A DNA stretch of 64,000 nucleotides from CAJQQK01 sp049116495 (lineage in GTDB: Bacteria; Pseudomonadota; Alphaproteobacteria; Rhizobiales; Hyphomicrobiaceae). The notes beneath the pieces are model-generated. The model was not told the origin of the DNA. It made no database searches and saw nothing but the letters and a program-made list of their open reading frames with translations. The translations under genes were made by a program, and so were the position numbers. This document shows positions 36,959 through 46,030 of the stretch, one piece after another; within the stretch, counting starts at the first letter, position 1; the number at the start of each line of letters is the position of its first letter. The stretch lies in contig JAGDYV010000021.1 in assembly GCA_049116495.1 (NCBI GenBank), positions 28,119 through 92,118 on the forward strand, read 5' to 3'.

Positions 36959-37870
36959 CTAAGGTGTATCGGTATCATCGAGACTAGCCTCGATACCCGT
37001 GATGCGTTCGTAGGCCTTGATCACAGCTGTGCAGCTTTCACTGTCGTCACCAGTAATCGCGGCGAGCGCGTACGTCTGATGAACAGCTTCCGCCATAAAG
37101 CCTGGTAGACCTGCGGACTCCAGCCAATGGGCGTAGTAGCGAACGTCTTTTTGTGCGTTGGCAAGTGACATGTGAGGGGTGAAGTCCCGCTTGAGGGTCA
37201 TTTCACCGTATAGATCCATCATGCCTGACTTGCCGCCTGCGGCAGAGATGATGTCGATCACTTTGGTCATATCCAATCCTTCGCGGGCAGCGAGTGCAAA
37301 TCCTTCACACCAGGAAGCCACGTTTGCGAAAGCTATGTAATTGTGAATGAGTTTGAGGCGAATGGCATGCCCCGCGGGACCGACATGGAAGACGTTCTCG
37401 GCATAACTCTCAAATACCGGACGCAAGGCTTCAAGCTGCTGCTCCTCGCCTCCAAACAATATGTTGACTTCGCCCCGATCAGCGTGGGCTGGGGTACGTG
37501 TCATAGGTGCTTCCACATATTGCAAACCGGCATCGCTACAAGCCACGCGCATTTCCTCGACATGTGCCGGTGATACGGTCGTGTGATCCACAAACAAAGC
37601 ACCCGGTTTCAATGCTGCGAGCACACCATCGGCGCCAAAAGCGATTGATCGAACAACCTCGGCGGTGGTAACACAGATCATAAAGACGTCGACATCCCGG
37701 GCGGCATCAGTGGCATCGGATGCACGTTCAGCGCCCTGGCTGATTGCCGCGACCAACGCTTCCTCATCAATATCGAACACACGTACGGAGGCTCCGTTCT
37801 TGACGAGGTTCTTTACAAGGCCACGCCCCATGCCGCCCAACCCAACAAATCCGATTTTCTGCCGTATCAT
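36959..37870 (-). CDS. NAD(P)-dependent beta-hydroxyacid dehydrogenase
   Basis: A 303-aa enzyme of the 3-hydroxyisobutyrate/tartronate-semialdehyde reductase family. The N-terminal Rossmann motif GFVGLGGMGRGLVKNLVKNG, the substrate-binding FVDHTTVSPAHVEEM-YVEAPMTRTPAHADRG block, and the catalytic Lys in RLKLIHNYI are all present. The ATG at 37870 fits the family start; the frame is open 45 codons upstream without similarity. Near a broken hydroxypyruvate isomerase gene, it could reduce tartronate semialdehyde, but this is inference. Upstream gap of 170 bp to the divergent sulfurtransferase. Confidence 0.88.
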   Translation of the reverse strand: MIRQKIGFVGLGGMGRGLVKNLVKNGASVRVFDIDEEALVAAISQGAERASDATDAARDVDVFMICVTTAEVVRSIAFGADGVLAALKPGALFVDHTTVSPAHVEEMRVACSDAGLQYVEAPMTRTPAHADRGEVNILFGGEEQQLEALRPVFESYAENVFHVGPAGHAIRLKLIHNYIAFANVASWCEGFALAAREGLDMTKVIDIISAAGGKSGMMDLYGEMTLKRDFTPHMSLANAQKDVRYYAHWLESAGLPGFMAEAVHQTYALAAITGDDSESCTAVIKAYERITGIEASLDDTDTP

Positions 37871-38040
37871 TTGCCTACCCGAGTTATGAGTGTTTGTTGA
37901 TCTGCTTTTGAGAGAAGCTAGCAGTAGCTCGTCGCGAGACCAACATAACGCTTCATTCGACCGAATGGCCTTACTAGTTTTAGAGACATTGCGTCCTGAT
38001 ATCACTAGATCAGACTAGCTCCGGCAGATTCTCCTCACGA

Positions 38041-38937
38041 ATGGAGAGTACTCGACTAACTAGATTGATGAGCTTAGAAAGCCCGATGCCAACCAAGAAT
38101 TATCCAAACGGCAAGTTCCTGACAGATTGCAATGGACTTGCATCACAACTCGATGAGGTTCTGCTCATTGATCTGCGCCCGGCAGAAGACTTTGCTGTCG
38201 GCCACATCAAGGGGGCAAGGCACCTGGATATATATGCTTTGAGTTTGAACGATACGTCGCCAGCTCCGCTCGACTCGTTTCTTCATATGTTTAATGGGCC
38301 ATTTGGCGCTCGAGGTGTGTCACGGGATCGACCGGTCGTCATCTACGACCATGAAAGTGGCGAGCGGGCAGCGCGTGCTGTTTGGTTGTTGAGCGTCCTT
38401 GCTCACCCGGACGTCAAGATGCTCGATGGTGGTGCCACTGCATGGGTCAAATCTGGTCGACCGCTCGATCGTATCGATGCGGCGGCAGCGCCGGTTCCTG
38501 CAGATAGAGCCCCGCCAACCCCGCCACCATTCCGTGGGGGGCGGCAATTGGATTATCTGGCCACTCGGTTTGATGTTGATCGCGCCATCGACGACGAGGC
38601 GACTGTTATCGTCGATGTCAGACGCGCGTCGGAATACTACGGCAACGAAAAGCGCGCGAACCGCATCGGTACGATTCCGGGAGCGGTTCATGTCTTCTGG
38701 CGCGATCATCTCGACGGGAGTGGCGCGCTACGCCCGGCCGAGGAAGTCAAAGCTCTTTACGAGTCGAAGGGTGTGACGCCTGAGAAAAATATCGTCGTCT
38801 TTTGTCAGGGAGGTTATCGCTCAGCCAATACCTTCATCGCGCTGGTTTCGCTTGGCTACCCGAATGTGAGGAACTACGTTGGCTCGTGGGCCGAGTGGGG
38901 CAACCGCGACGACACGCGTATATTGTTACCCAGTTGA
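38041..38937 (+). CDS. Thiosulfate sulfurtransferase (tandem rhodanese)
   Basis: A 298-aa protein of two rhodanese domains. The N-terminal domain has LLIDLRPAEDFAVGHIKGARHLD but no active-site Cys at its loop (IYDHESGERA), so it is structural, as in TST-type enzymes. The C-terminal domain has the active-site loop VVFCQGGYRSANT with the persulfide Cys at about residue 258. An ATG at 38086 is an alternative start that drops 15 residues. It would transfer sulfane sulfur to cyanide or a thiol such as glutathione, which fits the neighbouring glutathione-related genes. Confidence 0.85.
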   Translation: MESTRLTRLMSLESPMPTKNYPNGKFLTDCNGLASQLDEVLLIDLRPAEDFAVGHIKGARHLDIYALSLNDTSPAPLDSFLHMFNGPFGARGVSRDRPVVIYDHESGERAARAVWLLSVLAHPDVKMLDGGATAWVKSGRPLDRIDAAAAPVPADRAPPTPPPFRGGRQLDYLATRFDVDRAIDDEATVIVDVRRASEYYGNEKRANRIGTIPGAVHVFWRDHLDGSGALRPAEEVKALYESKGVTPEKNIVVFCQGGYRSANTFIALVSLGYPNVRNYVGSWAEWGNRDDTRILLPS

Positions 38938-39033
38938 AAACAATCAGGTCGAGGGCAGAACCGACATGCACTGCTGGATCGGAGGCGACGCCAACCGATG
39001 GCAAACTCGAGAAGCTCAAATTGGAGGTGGAAT

Positions 39034-39486
39034 ATGTTGGAAACCCGAGAAGGAGGTTGCCATTGTGGGCGAGTTCGATTCCGGGCACGGGTTGACCTGG
39101 AATTGCTCTCACAGTGCAACTGCAGCATCTGTACCAAGAAAGGAAACCTCCATCTGGCGATTTTCCCAACAGACTTCGAACTGCTGAGCGGCAAGGACGA
39201 CTTGACGATCTACACCTTCGAGACGGGTGTTGCTCAGCACCCATTCTGTTCGCATTGCGGTATCTCTCCCTTCTACGTCCCACGCTCGCAGCCCGACAAA
39301 GTGACGGTCAACGCGAGATGCCTGGATGGAATCGACGGTCCGTCCTTGAAACCGCAACGCTTCTTCGGTGGGCGGCATTGGGAGGATGCGCAGCGCAAAC
39401 GGATTGCAGACGGCGGCCACGTCTCCGCGCAGGACATGCACGGTGCGGCAACACTACAAGCTATTCTGGATCGTTCTTCGGCCTGA
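39034..39486 (+). CDS. GFA family zinc protein
   Basis: A 150-aa member of the glutathione-dependent formaldehyde-activating enzyme fold. Zinc ligands are in GGCHCG, CNCSIC and FCSHCG, all conserved. The start at 39034 has GGAGG at 39022-39026, 7 nt upstream. Members bind zinc and sometimes glutathione; true formaldehyde activation is shown for few. It begins 96 bp after the sulfurtransferase gene on the same strand, so the two may share a transcript. Confidence 0.85.
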   Translation: MLETREGGCHCGRVRFRARVDLELLSQCNCSICTKKGNLHLAIFPTDFELLSGKDDLTIYTFETGVAQHPFCSHCGISPFYVPRSQPDKVTVNARCLDGIDGPSLKPQRFFGGRHWEDAQRKRIADGGHVSAQDMHGAATLQAILDRSSA

Positions 39487-39630
39487 GAAGCCCAATGACG
39501 GTGAATGCTGACATACTGGCACCCAATTGATACCTGCCTGACGCGCTCCCGCTTTCTGAGCGCCCGCCATAGAAAGAGTTGCTTTGCCCACGTCATTGTC
39601 GGACCCTAGAATAGAAGCAAATATTTGTCG

Positions 39631-39647
39631 TCCCGACACTGTCGGGA
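39631..39647. promoter_or_regulatory. 17-bp perfect palindrome upstream of a secreted-protein gene
   Basis: TCCCGACACTGTCGGGA: 8-bp arms (TCCCGACA / TGTCGGGA) around one base. It lies 30 bp before the ATG at 39677, so it could be an operator or a small 5' hairpin. No T-run follows, so it is not an intrinsic terminator of the gene ending at 39486. Confidence 0.45.
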
Positions 39648-39676
39648 AAGTGGCTCCGATTTTTAGGGTGATACCG

Positions 39677-40489
39677 ATGTGCTCAAATCTTATTCGCCTG
39701 TTTGCGGTCATTTGGATCGGGGTTGTCGCTTTTCCTTTCGCCGCCGTTGCCGCGCCCCAGATACTCGGTCTTGTGGCGACAGTGACGCCATTACCATTGA
39801 GTTGTGCTGCGGGTGTCTGCACTGTGGAAGTCTCAGGAGTGTGCCTGCAAGAACATCGCCAAGCGCCGAGGACCGGTACGATCTATCGGGTTGCAGACGG
39901 TTCCAAACTCACCTTGGTGGTGCACGACCGTGATGGCAAAACACGGAGTACGGTGGTCAACAAGCTGGTAGAGGTCACATCTCTACGCTTGTTCAACTCC
40001 CTGTCGATAAGTTTGCCGGAGCGCTTCGTAAGGGACTTGAGCAAGGATGCCGTTCGATCGTCTTTGTCCATTGCGCCGTTGACTTCATTGATTCCGGTGA
40101 CTGAAGTTGGCGATCCAACCCCCCTCACCAAGAATGAAATTCGTGCGTATACCGGACGCTTACGTGCTCTGGCGGAGAGGGCATTCAATTTCGACAAAGC
40201 CAATCTGAATGCCACCCGCATCCTAAGTCAGATGGTCAACCGGCTACCTGCGGATATCCCGATCGGCGCTGAAGGAATAACAAAGGTATTCGATCAAACG
40301 ATCGATGCGAAAGCTCCGGCAACGGGGACGCGAGTGACCCGTCTCGTCACCCGCGCCCTCGACACCTGTCGGGAAAAGCTGAGAGTTGAGCGAACTCCCC
40401 ACTTGCGAGCCTGCTTATCGAACCAACACGATATGCTCAATTCAAACACGACCTTGAATGTCTGGAAAGCCCTTCGACCGAGCGGCTAA
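39677..40489 (+). CDS. Secreted hypothetical protein
   Basis: A 270-aa exported protein. The signal peptide (LIRLFAVIWIGVVAFPFAAVAA) ends near residue 26. The first part of the mature chain contains three cysteines (LSCAAGVCTVEVSGVC) and looks beta-rich; the rest is helical (IRAYTGRLRALAERAFNFDKANLNATRILSQMV). I do not recognise the family. The start at 39677 has AGGG about 8 nt upstream. A palindrome sits 30 bp before it. Downstream is a gene-poor stretch. Confidence 0.65.
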   Translation: MCSNLIRLFAVIWIGVVAFPFAAVAAPQILGLVATVTPLPLSCAAGVCTVEVSGVCLQEHRQAPRTGTIYRVADGSKLTLVVHDRDGKTRSTVVNKLVEVTSLRLFNSLSISLPERFVRDLSKDAVRSSLSIAPLTSLIPVTEVGDPTPLTKNEIRAYTGRLRALAERAFNFDKANLNATRILSQMVNRLPADIPIGAEGITKVFDQTIDAKAPATGTRVTRLVTRALDTCREKLRVERTPHLRACLSNQHDMLNSNTTLNVWKALRPSG

Positions 40490-40654
40490 AGTAATCGCGT
40501 CAATCCGGATCACCCAGTCCGCCTAACGCGGAGATGAGCGCCATTCAGTACAAAAATTTTCAACGTCCCTCGAAGCTTGGTACGGGGAGATGGCTCCACC
40601 CACACACAGTGTGCGTTGAACAACGGCCGTCCAACACTCCAATCGAGCGCCTCG

Positions 40655-40900
40655 TTAAACAAGGTGTTTTCGCCAGTGTGCAAGGGTTCGTTCCCGAGCG
40701 ATTTTCGCCTGTCCCGCATCGTATCTCGGTGTTGAATTGTTATGGAAACCGTGGCGGGTTCCTTCATGGACTTGCATCTGGAAATCCATCCCTGCCGACT
40801 TGAGCGCTTTCTCATAGGCAGGACGTTGAGCGTTCACACGTTTGTCGTCCTCGGCATAATGGACGAGCATTGCAGCTTTGATTTTTGGAAGTTTGCCGTT
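40655..40900 (-). pseudogene. 3' fragment of a dienelactone hydrolase gene
   Basis: The minus-strand frame reads LPKIKAAMLVHYAEDDKRVNAQRPAYEKALKSAG, then HEGTRHGFHNNSTPRYD and a normal stop at 40655. This is the C-terminal third of a dienelactone hydrolase (alpha/beta hydrolase) with the catalytic Asp (EDD) and His (HGFH) still visible. The frame ends in a stop about 30 nt upstream of the ATG at 40870 and the rest, including the nucleophile Cys, is not found in the following 300 bp. The remainder of 40490-41204 holds no other gene I can support. Confidence 0.75.
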
Positions 40901-41204
40901 TCACACATTTCAAGCTCCAGCAATTCAATGGCGATTCGATATATCGTTAGCTTCGCAATTTCCTGGAACATATTCGATCCTGCGGTCAGGCGAGGATCTC
41001 AGTGGCTGCTTTTTTGATCATAGTTGCTCTGTTTCTCAGCGGCTACGTGCATTGCACTTGGAGCATCAGTCCAATGAAAATCAGTTACTGCCGTCGACGC
41101 TAAGGCTACAAACCGGGCATTTGAGATTCCACGCTAGGGCCGGACAAATTCGAAGCCGACGAAGTCTGATATACATTACACATGTATTCGAGCTGGATTC
41201 TGCA

Positions 41205-42338
41205 TCAAACCACTACGACGTCGGCGGCGCAGGGGGCGTGCTGCGTTTCCGCCAACTCAAGCGAACCTGAACTCGGGTCAATTCGGAAGCATTCAACGCA
41301 GTCAGCATCCTGGCTCGCCACGAGTAGGAACCTGCCATTTGGGTCGAGCGTGAGGTTTCGAGCATTTGAGTTGACCGTCAGCGCGTGTCGGCTCGAAAAA
41401 CTTAGCTTGCCGTCGTCAGCCCCCACAGTGAACACAGCGATACTCTGGTGGACCCGGCAAATGTAGTAATAGCGTGATCCGTCGGCCGACAAACAGCCTT
41501 CCGCACCCCAGAGATCTGCCATGCCGAGGTTTTCCGGATGGCCGCGTCCTCCGAAGCCATCCGGATAGCAACGTTCAGTTTGTAAAGGCACCAGCCCATT
41601 TTCGTCGTCAACGGCACATACGACGACGGTGCCATCAAGCTCGCAGTTCACATACGCTACACGTAGCGACGGGTGGAAATTGATACCGCGTGGACCACAC
41701 CCTGGAGCGAGTTCCACGTCACCGTTCGGCGATAATCTGCCCGTTGCCGTGTCTAGCATGTACTGGTGAACCTTATCCGTGCCCAGGTCCATCGCATACA
41801 CCCGGTTCGTTCGGGGATCGCCGTGAACACCGTGCGGATGAGGCGCTGACTGACGGAGGGGGTGCGGACCTACTCCAATATGATTTGGCCGAGCCGTAAC
41901 CTCGCCGACCGCTCCCGTTTCAGGATCAAAAGGCAGTACGGAAATGCCCCCCTCCCAGTACCTTGTCACGAACAAAAACCGCCCCGTGCGGTCAAAGGTT
42001 GCGCACGTGTTACCCCTGCCGCCGGTCGATTGGGTGCAAATCTTCTCGAGCGCACCATCAGGCATTATTCGATATGACGTCACGAACCCGACACCTGCGG
42101 GCACTCCCGTGTGATGAGAAAGCTCATGTACAGCAACGAGGAAACGCCCGTTGGAGTGAAGCTCTAGCCATGTTGGTGAGTCTTGCTTCGCAACTAAGCC
42201 TAACGCAGAGAGTGATCCTTCCGCATTGTTGAAAGCAAAGGCGAGAATCCCTTCTCCAGGTCGCTTTGAGCCCACCCAGCCAAGCTGCCCCGGCGTGTAT
42301 CCGGTGTAACAGCCAACGAAAGCGTAGCGCTGCGACAT
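41205..42338 (-). CDS. Lactonase family protein (6-phosphogluconolactonase-like propeller)
   Basis: A 377-aa seven-bladed propeller of the YbhE/Pgl lactonase family. Diagnostic blocks are LELHSNGRFLVAVHEL, PHPHGVHGDPRTNRVYAMDLGTDKVHQY, GPRGINFHPSLRVAYVNCELDGTVVV and ARNLTLDPNGRFLLVASQDADCVECFRID. The start at 42338 has GAGGAG 7 nt upstream. It would hydrolyse a sugar lactone to the aldonate. It is divergent from the GMC oxidoreductase, whose product would be a lactone, and close to an aldonate-dehydratase-type gene, so the three plausibly form one pathway. Confidence 0.85.
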   Translation of the reverse strand: MSQRYAFVGCYTGYTPGQLGWVGSKRPGEGILAFAFNNAEGSLSALGLVAKQDSPTWLELHSNGRFLVAVHELSHHTGVPAGVGFVTSYRIMPDGALEKICTQSTGGRGNTCATFDRTGRFLFVTRYWEGGISVLPFDPETGAVGEVTARPNHIGVGPHPLRQSAPHPHGVHGDPRTNRVYAMDLGTDKVHQYMLDTATGRLSPNGDVELAPGCGPRGINFHPSLRVAYVNCELDGTVVVCAVDDENGLVPLQTERCYPDGFGGRGHPENLGMADLWGAEGCLSADGSRYYYICRVHQSIAVFTVGADDGKLSFSSRHALTVNSNARNLTLDPNGRFLLVASQDADCVECFRIDPSSGSLELAETQHAPCAADVVVV

Positions 42339-42647
42339 CTGACATCTCCTCTCGCGAATATCTGCCCAATCATCATAGAAACCGGCGAAGTTCTGTCCGA
42401 AGGCAACAATGGATCTTTTTGCCTTTATGGCAAGCAGGACTGATTGTTTATCGAACCATAACTTGATTTTCGTAGCCGATGCCATCGGCCAATTGCCATC
42501 GGCCGTCGCAACCTATATTTGTTTGAAAGCCAATTACCAAAGAGCCTTTGCCTGCGAGGCCAATCAAGCGCGTCGCTTGTTTTGTACGGGCACTCGCGAA
42601 GGCGGCCCACCCCAGCAGCGGCAGCTATTGCCAGCGATGGTGAATTC

Positions 42648-44252
42648 ATGAATGAAGCGCGGTTTGACTATATCATTGTCGGTGCAGGGTCGGCCGGATG
42701 CGTGCTCGCCAATCGGCTCTCGGAGCAGCAAGAGTGTCGTGTCCTCATTCTCGAAGCTGGGCCTAAGGACTCGAACCCATGGATTCACATTCCAATCGGC
42801 TACTATCGAACCATGTACGATCCGCGCATCAGTTGGGGCTATGAAACCCAACCGGTGCCTGGAGCAGCAGACCGCCGTCTTTCCTGGCCGCGTGGCAAAG
42901 TTCTCGGTGGATGCAGTTCGATAAACGGTCTCGTCTATGCGCGCGGTCAGGCACAAGACTTCGATCATTGGCGCCAACTCGGCAACGTTGGTTGGAGCTA
43001 CGAAGACGTGCTTCCGTATTTCCGACGAGCCGAAGGAAGTACGGCGGATAATCTGAACGCTAAATTTCATGGCCGCGACGGCCCGCTCGGTGTCACGACC
43101 GCGAGCTCCCATGCACTCTGCGACGCCTATATTGAGGCAGCGGAACAATCCGGCATACCAAGAAATCCAGACTACAACGGAGCGGCACAGGAAGGCGCCA
43201 GCTACTTTCAGGTCACGGCCCGAAATGGCTGGCGCAGCAGTTCCGCCACAGCTTATCTGAAACCTGCGAAAAGGCGGCCCAATCTCAAAATCCAAACGGA
43301 TACTTTGGTTCGCCGGCTGATTGTGGAAGCAAATCGCGTCGTCGGAGTTGAGACGTTTCGTGACGGGCAAACCGAGACGGTCCAAGTCACCGGTGAAGTC
43401 ATCCTCTCTGCTGGTGCAATTAACTCGCCGCAACTTCTGCAACACTCTGGCATTGGCCCCGGTGGACTGCTGCGCGAGCACGGTATCGATGTCGTACACG
43501 AACTCCCGGAGGTTGGTGAGAACCTTCAGGATCACTACACCTGCCGCAGCACCTATCGTTGCAAGCAACCGGTCACCGTCAATGATGAAGTGGCGACGTG
43601 GTTTGGTAAAACCAAGGTGGCCTTACGCTGGCTTGTCGATCGCGGCGGACCAATGTCCTTGAGTGCCGGCCAGGTCGGCGTCTTCGCGCGAACACGTCCC
43701 GAATGCGAAACGCCCGATGTTCAGTTTCATTTTCTACGGTTCAGCGCCAAACAACGCGGCCGGGAACTGGACCGTTTCCCCGGCTTCACCGTCACAGTTT
43801 GCCAACTGCGCCCGGAAAGCCGTGGCTACATCCGGATCGGTTCTTCCGACCCGGCAGATAAACCGCTGATACAGCCCAATTACCTGCAAGCGCGTGGCGA
43901 CCAGGAAACGATGGTCGCTGGAATCCGACTGGTGCGTCGCGTGTCGAAGCAGCCGGCACTCAACGACTACGTCAGTGAAGAGCTGATGCCAGGACGGGAC
44001 ATCGACAGTGACGACGAAATTCTGGATTATGTACGTAATAACGGATCGACTATCTTCCACCCTACTTCGACCTGCCGAATGGGCTCAGACGACGGTGCCG
44101 TTGTGGACCCGCAACTTCGCGTTCGAGGACTTCAAGGCCTTAGGGTGGCCGATGCTTCAATTATGCCGACGGTTGTTTCAGCAAACACAAATGCCGCTTG
44201 CATTATGATTGGCGAAAAATGCGCCGACATGGTCTTGCAAGATCGATCGTAA
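42648..44252 (+). CDS. GMC-family FAD oxidoreductase (choline/alcohol dehydrogenase-like)
   Basis: A 534-aa flavoprotein. FAD-binding DYIIVGAGSAGCVLANRLSE at the N-terminus, the ADP-binding/covalent loop region WPRGKVLGGCSSINGLVYARG, GMC signature 2 GEVILSAGAINSPQLLQHSGIGP, and the C-terminal catalytic pair region FHPTSTCRMG with VVSANTNAACIMIGEK. The ATG at 42648 fits the motif spacing. It oxidises a primary or secondary alcohol or a sugar; here the setting (lactonase and enolase-superfamily dehydratase beside it) favours a sugar or polyol. No signal peptide. The next gene starts 34 bp downstream. Confidence 0.88.
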   Translation: MNEARFDYIIVGAGSAGCVLANRLSEQQECRVLILEAGPKDSNPWIHIPIGYYRTMYDPRISWGYETQPVPGAADRRLSWPRGKVLGGCSSINGLVYARGQAQDFDHWRQLGNVGWSYEDVLPYFRRAEGSTADNLNAKFHGRDGPLGVTTASSHALCDAYIEAAEQSGIPRNPDYNGAAQEGASYFQVTARNGWRSSSATAYLKPAKRRPNLKIQTDTLVRRLIVEANRVVGVETFRDGQTETVQVTGEVILSAGAINSPQLLQHSGIGPGGLLREHGIDVVHELPEVGENLQDHYTCRSTYRCKQPVTVNDEVATWFGKTKVALRWLVDRGGPMSLSAGQVGVFARTRPECETPDVQFHFLRFSAKQRGRELDRFPGFTVTVCQLRPESRGYIRIGSSDPADKPLIQPNYLQARGDQETMVAGIRLVRRVSKQPALNDYVSEELMPGRDIDSDDEILDYVRNNGSTIFHPTSTCRMGSDDGAVVDPQLRVRGLQGLRVADASIMPTVVSANTNAACIMIGEKCADMVLQDRS

Positions 44253-44286
44253 TGTTGCCCGCCATCCCATCGCGAGAAACACAAAA

Positions 44287-45477
44287 ATGAAAATCAGGGA
44301 TATCAAGACCTTTGTCGTCGGCAATCCGTCTCTTCATAGAGGTGGGCCATACTGGGTCTTCGTCAAGTTAACCACGGACAATGGGATTGTCGGCTACGGG
44401 GAGATTTATGGAGTTGCATTCCACCCCAAAGTCCTGGTTACGATGGTCAATGATGTGTTCGAACGCCATGTTGCCGGCGCTGACCCATTTAGAATCGAAC
44501 GGCTTTGGCGGCACATATATTCGAGCGGGTTTTCGCAGCGGCCAGATCCAACAGTCATGGGCATCTTGAGCGGTATCGAGGTGGCGCTCTGGGATATCAT
44601 CGGCAAGGCATTAAGCAAGCCGGTTTATGAATTACTCGGCGGGCAAGTCCACACACGGTTACGCACCTACACTTATTTGAATGCAAAAGGCGACGGTGCG
44701 TCCAATGCGACCGTACATTCCGATCCCGACCTGGCAGCCGAGCGTGCCATCGAATACGTCAAGCAAGGCTTTACGGCGATCAAGTTTGACCCTGCGCGTC
44801 CGTATACTGCGTTTGATCCGCGTCAACTTTCTCTTGAAACCCTCGCATTCGCCGAACGCTATACTTCCCGAATTCGGGAGGCTGTCGGCGACACGTGCGA
44901 TCTGCTCATCGGCACTCATGGTGAAATGACGCCGGCCGGCGCGATCAGGCTGGCGCGTCGTCTGGAGCCGCATGATCCATTGTGGTTCGAGGAACCTATT
45001 CCGCCCGATAATATTGCCGGCATGGGGCAGGTCTCCAGCGGAACAAGTATTCCTGTCGCCACCGGTGAGCGGTTGACGACGAAGTACGAGTTTGCCGACC
45101 TGCTGCGGCAGGGTGCGGCCGCTATCTTGCAAATGAACCTCGGCCGCGTAGGCGGTTTGTTGGAAGCAAAGAAAATTACTGGCATGGCGGAAGCGTTTCA
45201 TGCGCAGATCGCTCCGCATCTGTTCTGTGGTCCTATCGTCGGTGCCGCTAATATTCAGTTGGCCGCTTGCAGTCCTAACTTCCTCATTCTGGAAGGCATC
45301 GAAGATTGGGGCGGTTTCCACGCTGAGATCCTGAAGCATCAGATCCGCTGGGAAGAAGGCTATGTTATTCCTTCCCGCGAACCAGGGATTGGCGTGGAGT
45401 TGGACGAGGCGGTTGCTGAAGCCAATCCTTATGCGGGTGATCGCTTGCAGTTGAAAATGCAAGATACGCCGGCTTAG
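44287..45477 (+). CDS. Mandelate racemase/muconate lactonizing enzyme family dehydratase
   Basis: A 396-aa enolase-superfamily enzyme. The N-terminal capping domain includes GPYWVFVKLTTDNGIVGYGEI and GILSGIEVALWDIIGKAL; the barrel has FTAIKFDPARPYT, IGTHGEMTPAGA (Asp/Glu ligand and base region), WFEEPIPPDN (Glu ligand), TGERLTTKYEF (Glu ligand) and the late LQMNLGRVGGLLEAKKI and APHLFCGP with a catalytic His. This metal-ligand set resembles the galactonate-dehydratase (DgoD)/aldonate dehydratase branch. Expected product is a 2-keto-3-deoxy acid. Co-transcribed with the GMC gene. Confidence 0.85.
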   Translation: MKIRDIKTFVVGNPSLHRGGPYWVFVKLTTDNGIVGYGEIYGVAFHPKVLVTMVNDVFERHVAGADPFRIERLWRHIYSSGFSQRPDPTVMGILSGIEVALWDIIGKALSKPVYELLGGQVHTRLRTYTYLNAKGDGASNATVHSDPDLAAERAIEYVKQGFTAIKFDPARPYTAFDPRQLSLETLAFAERYTSRIREAVGDTCDLLIGTHGEMTPAGAIRLARRLEPHDPLWFEEPIPPDNIAGMGQVSSGTSIPVATGERLTTKYEFADLLRQGAAAILQMNLGRVGGLLEAKKITGMAEAFHAQIAPHLFCGPIVGAANIQLAACSPNFLILEGIEDWGGFHAEILKHQIRWEEGYVIPSREPGIGVELDEAVAEANPYAGDRLQLKMQDTPA

Positions 45478-45489
45478 CGATCCGAGCTG

Positions 45490-45803
45490 TTTGTCCATCT
45501 TGCGAGGACGCGCCAAAGGGCGAGCGCGGCTTAACAGCGTTGCCAGGCCGGCGGCCAGAATTTGCCGCCCACATCCAAAGTGTATTCGACGACGCGCAGG
45601 CTTTGCAATGTCCACTCATTCACGTGATGGCTGGTACGGCCGACGGCCAGGATGCTCGCCGAACATTTGTTGCCAACATGACGCTAGCTGCACAGTTTAC
45701 AGCGGACGTCGGTGCTGAGCTGACATTGGAGCCGCTGACTGATAGGAACAATCCTGGATATTTTCTGACACAATGCTTCGACGCCAGCCAGCGAGCTTCA
45801 TGA
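45490..45803 (+). pseudogene. Hydroxypyruvate isomerase fragment
   Basis: One plus-strand frame reads KGERGLTALPGRRPEFAAHIQ, AQALQCPLIHVMAGTADGQDARRTFVANMTLAAQ, GAELTLEPLTDRNNPGYFLTQ. This is the centre of a hydroxypyruvate isomerase (Hyi, xylose-isomerase-like TIM barrel), with no start codon and about 80 N-terminal residues missing, and it hits a stop at 45803. Weak traces of the C-terminal part may run to about 46000 in other frames. It is a dead gene, adjacent to and in the same direction as the dehydratase. Confidence 0.7.
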
Positions 45804-46030
45804 GGGCCAACCCGCGGCGCGATCGACGTCAATGTCAACGCGATCCTTACTTGCGCCGGTCCCTTCGATCCTGTTTCCAGGTCTTCAAATATCCATGGCA
45901 TGCGCCGCCGCGTCGATGCAGTTGCGACAACGCTATGACAACCAATGGCTGGATGCTCCCTTGTCGTTGAATTCGGGACGGTGGCAGCTTGATTGGAGGT
46001 CTAACGTACGCGGCGGCGCCAACCCAGGAA

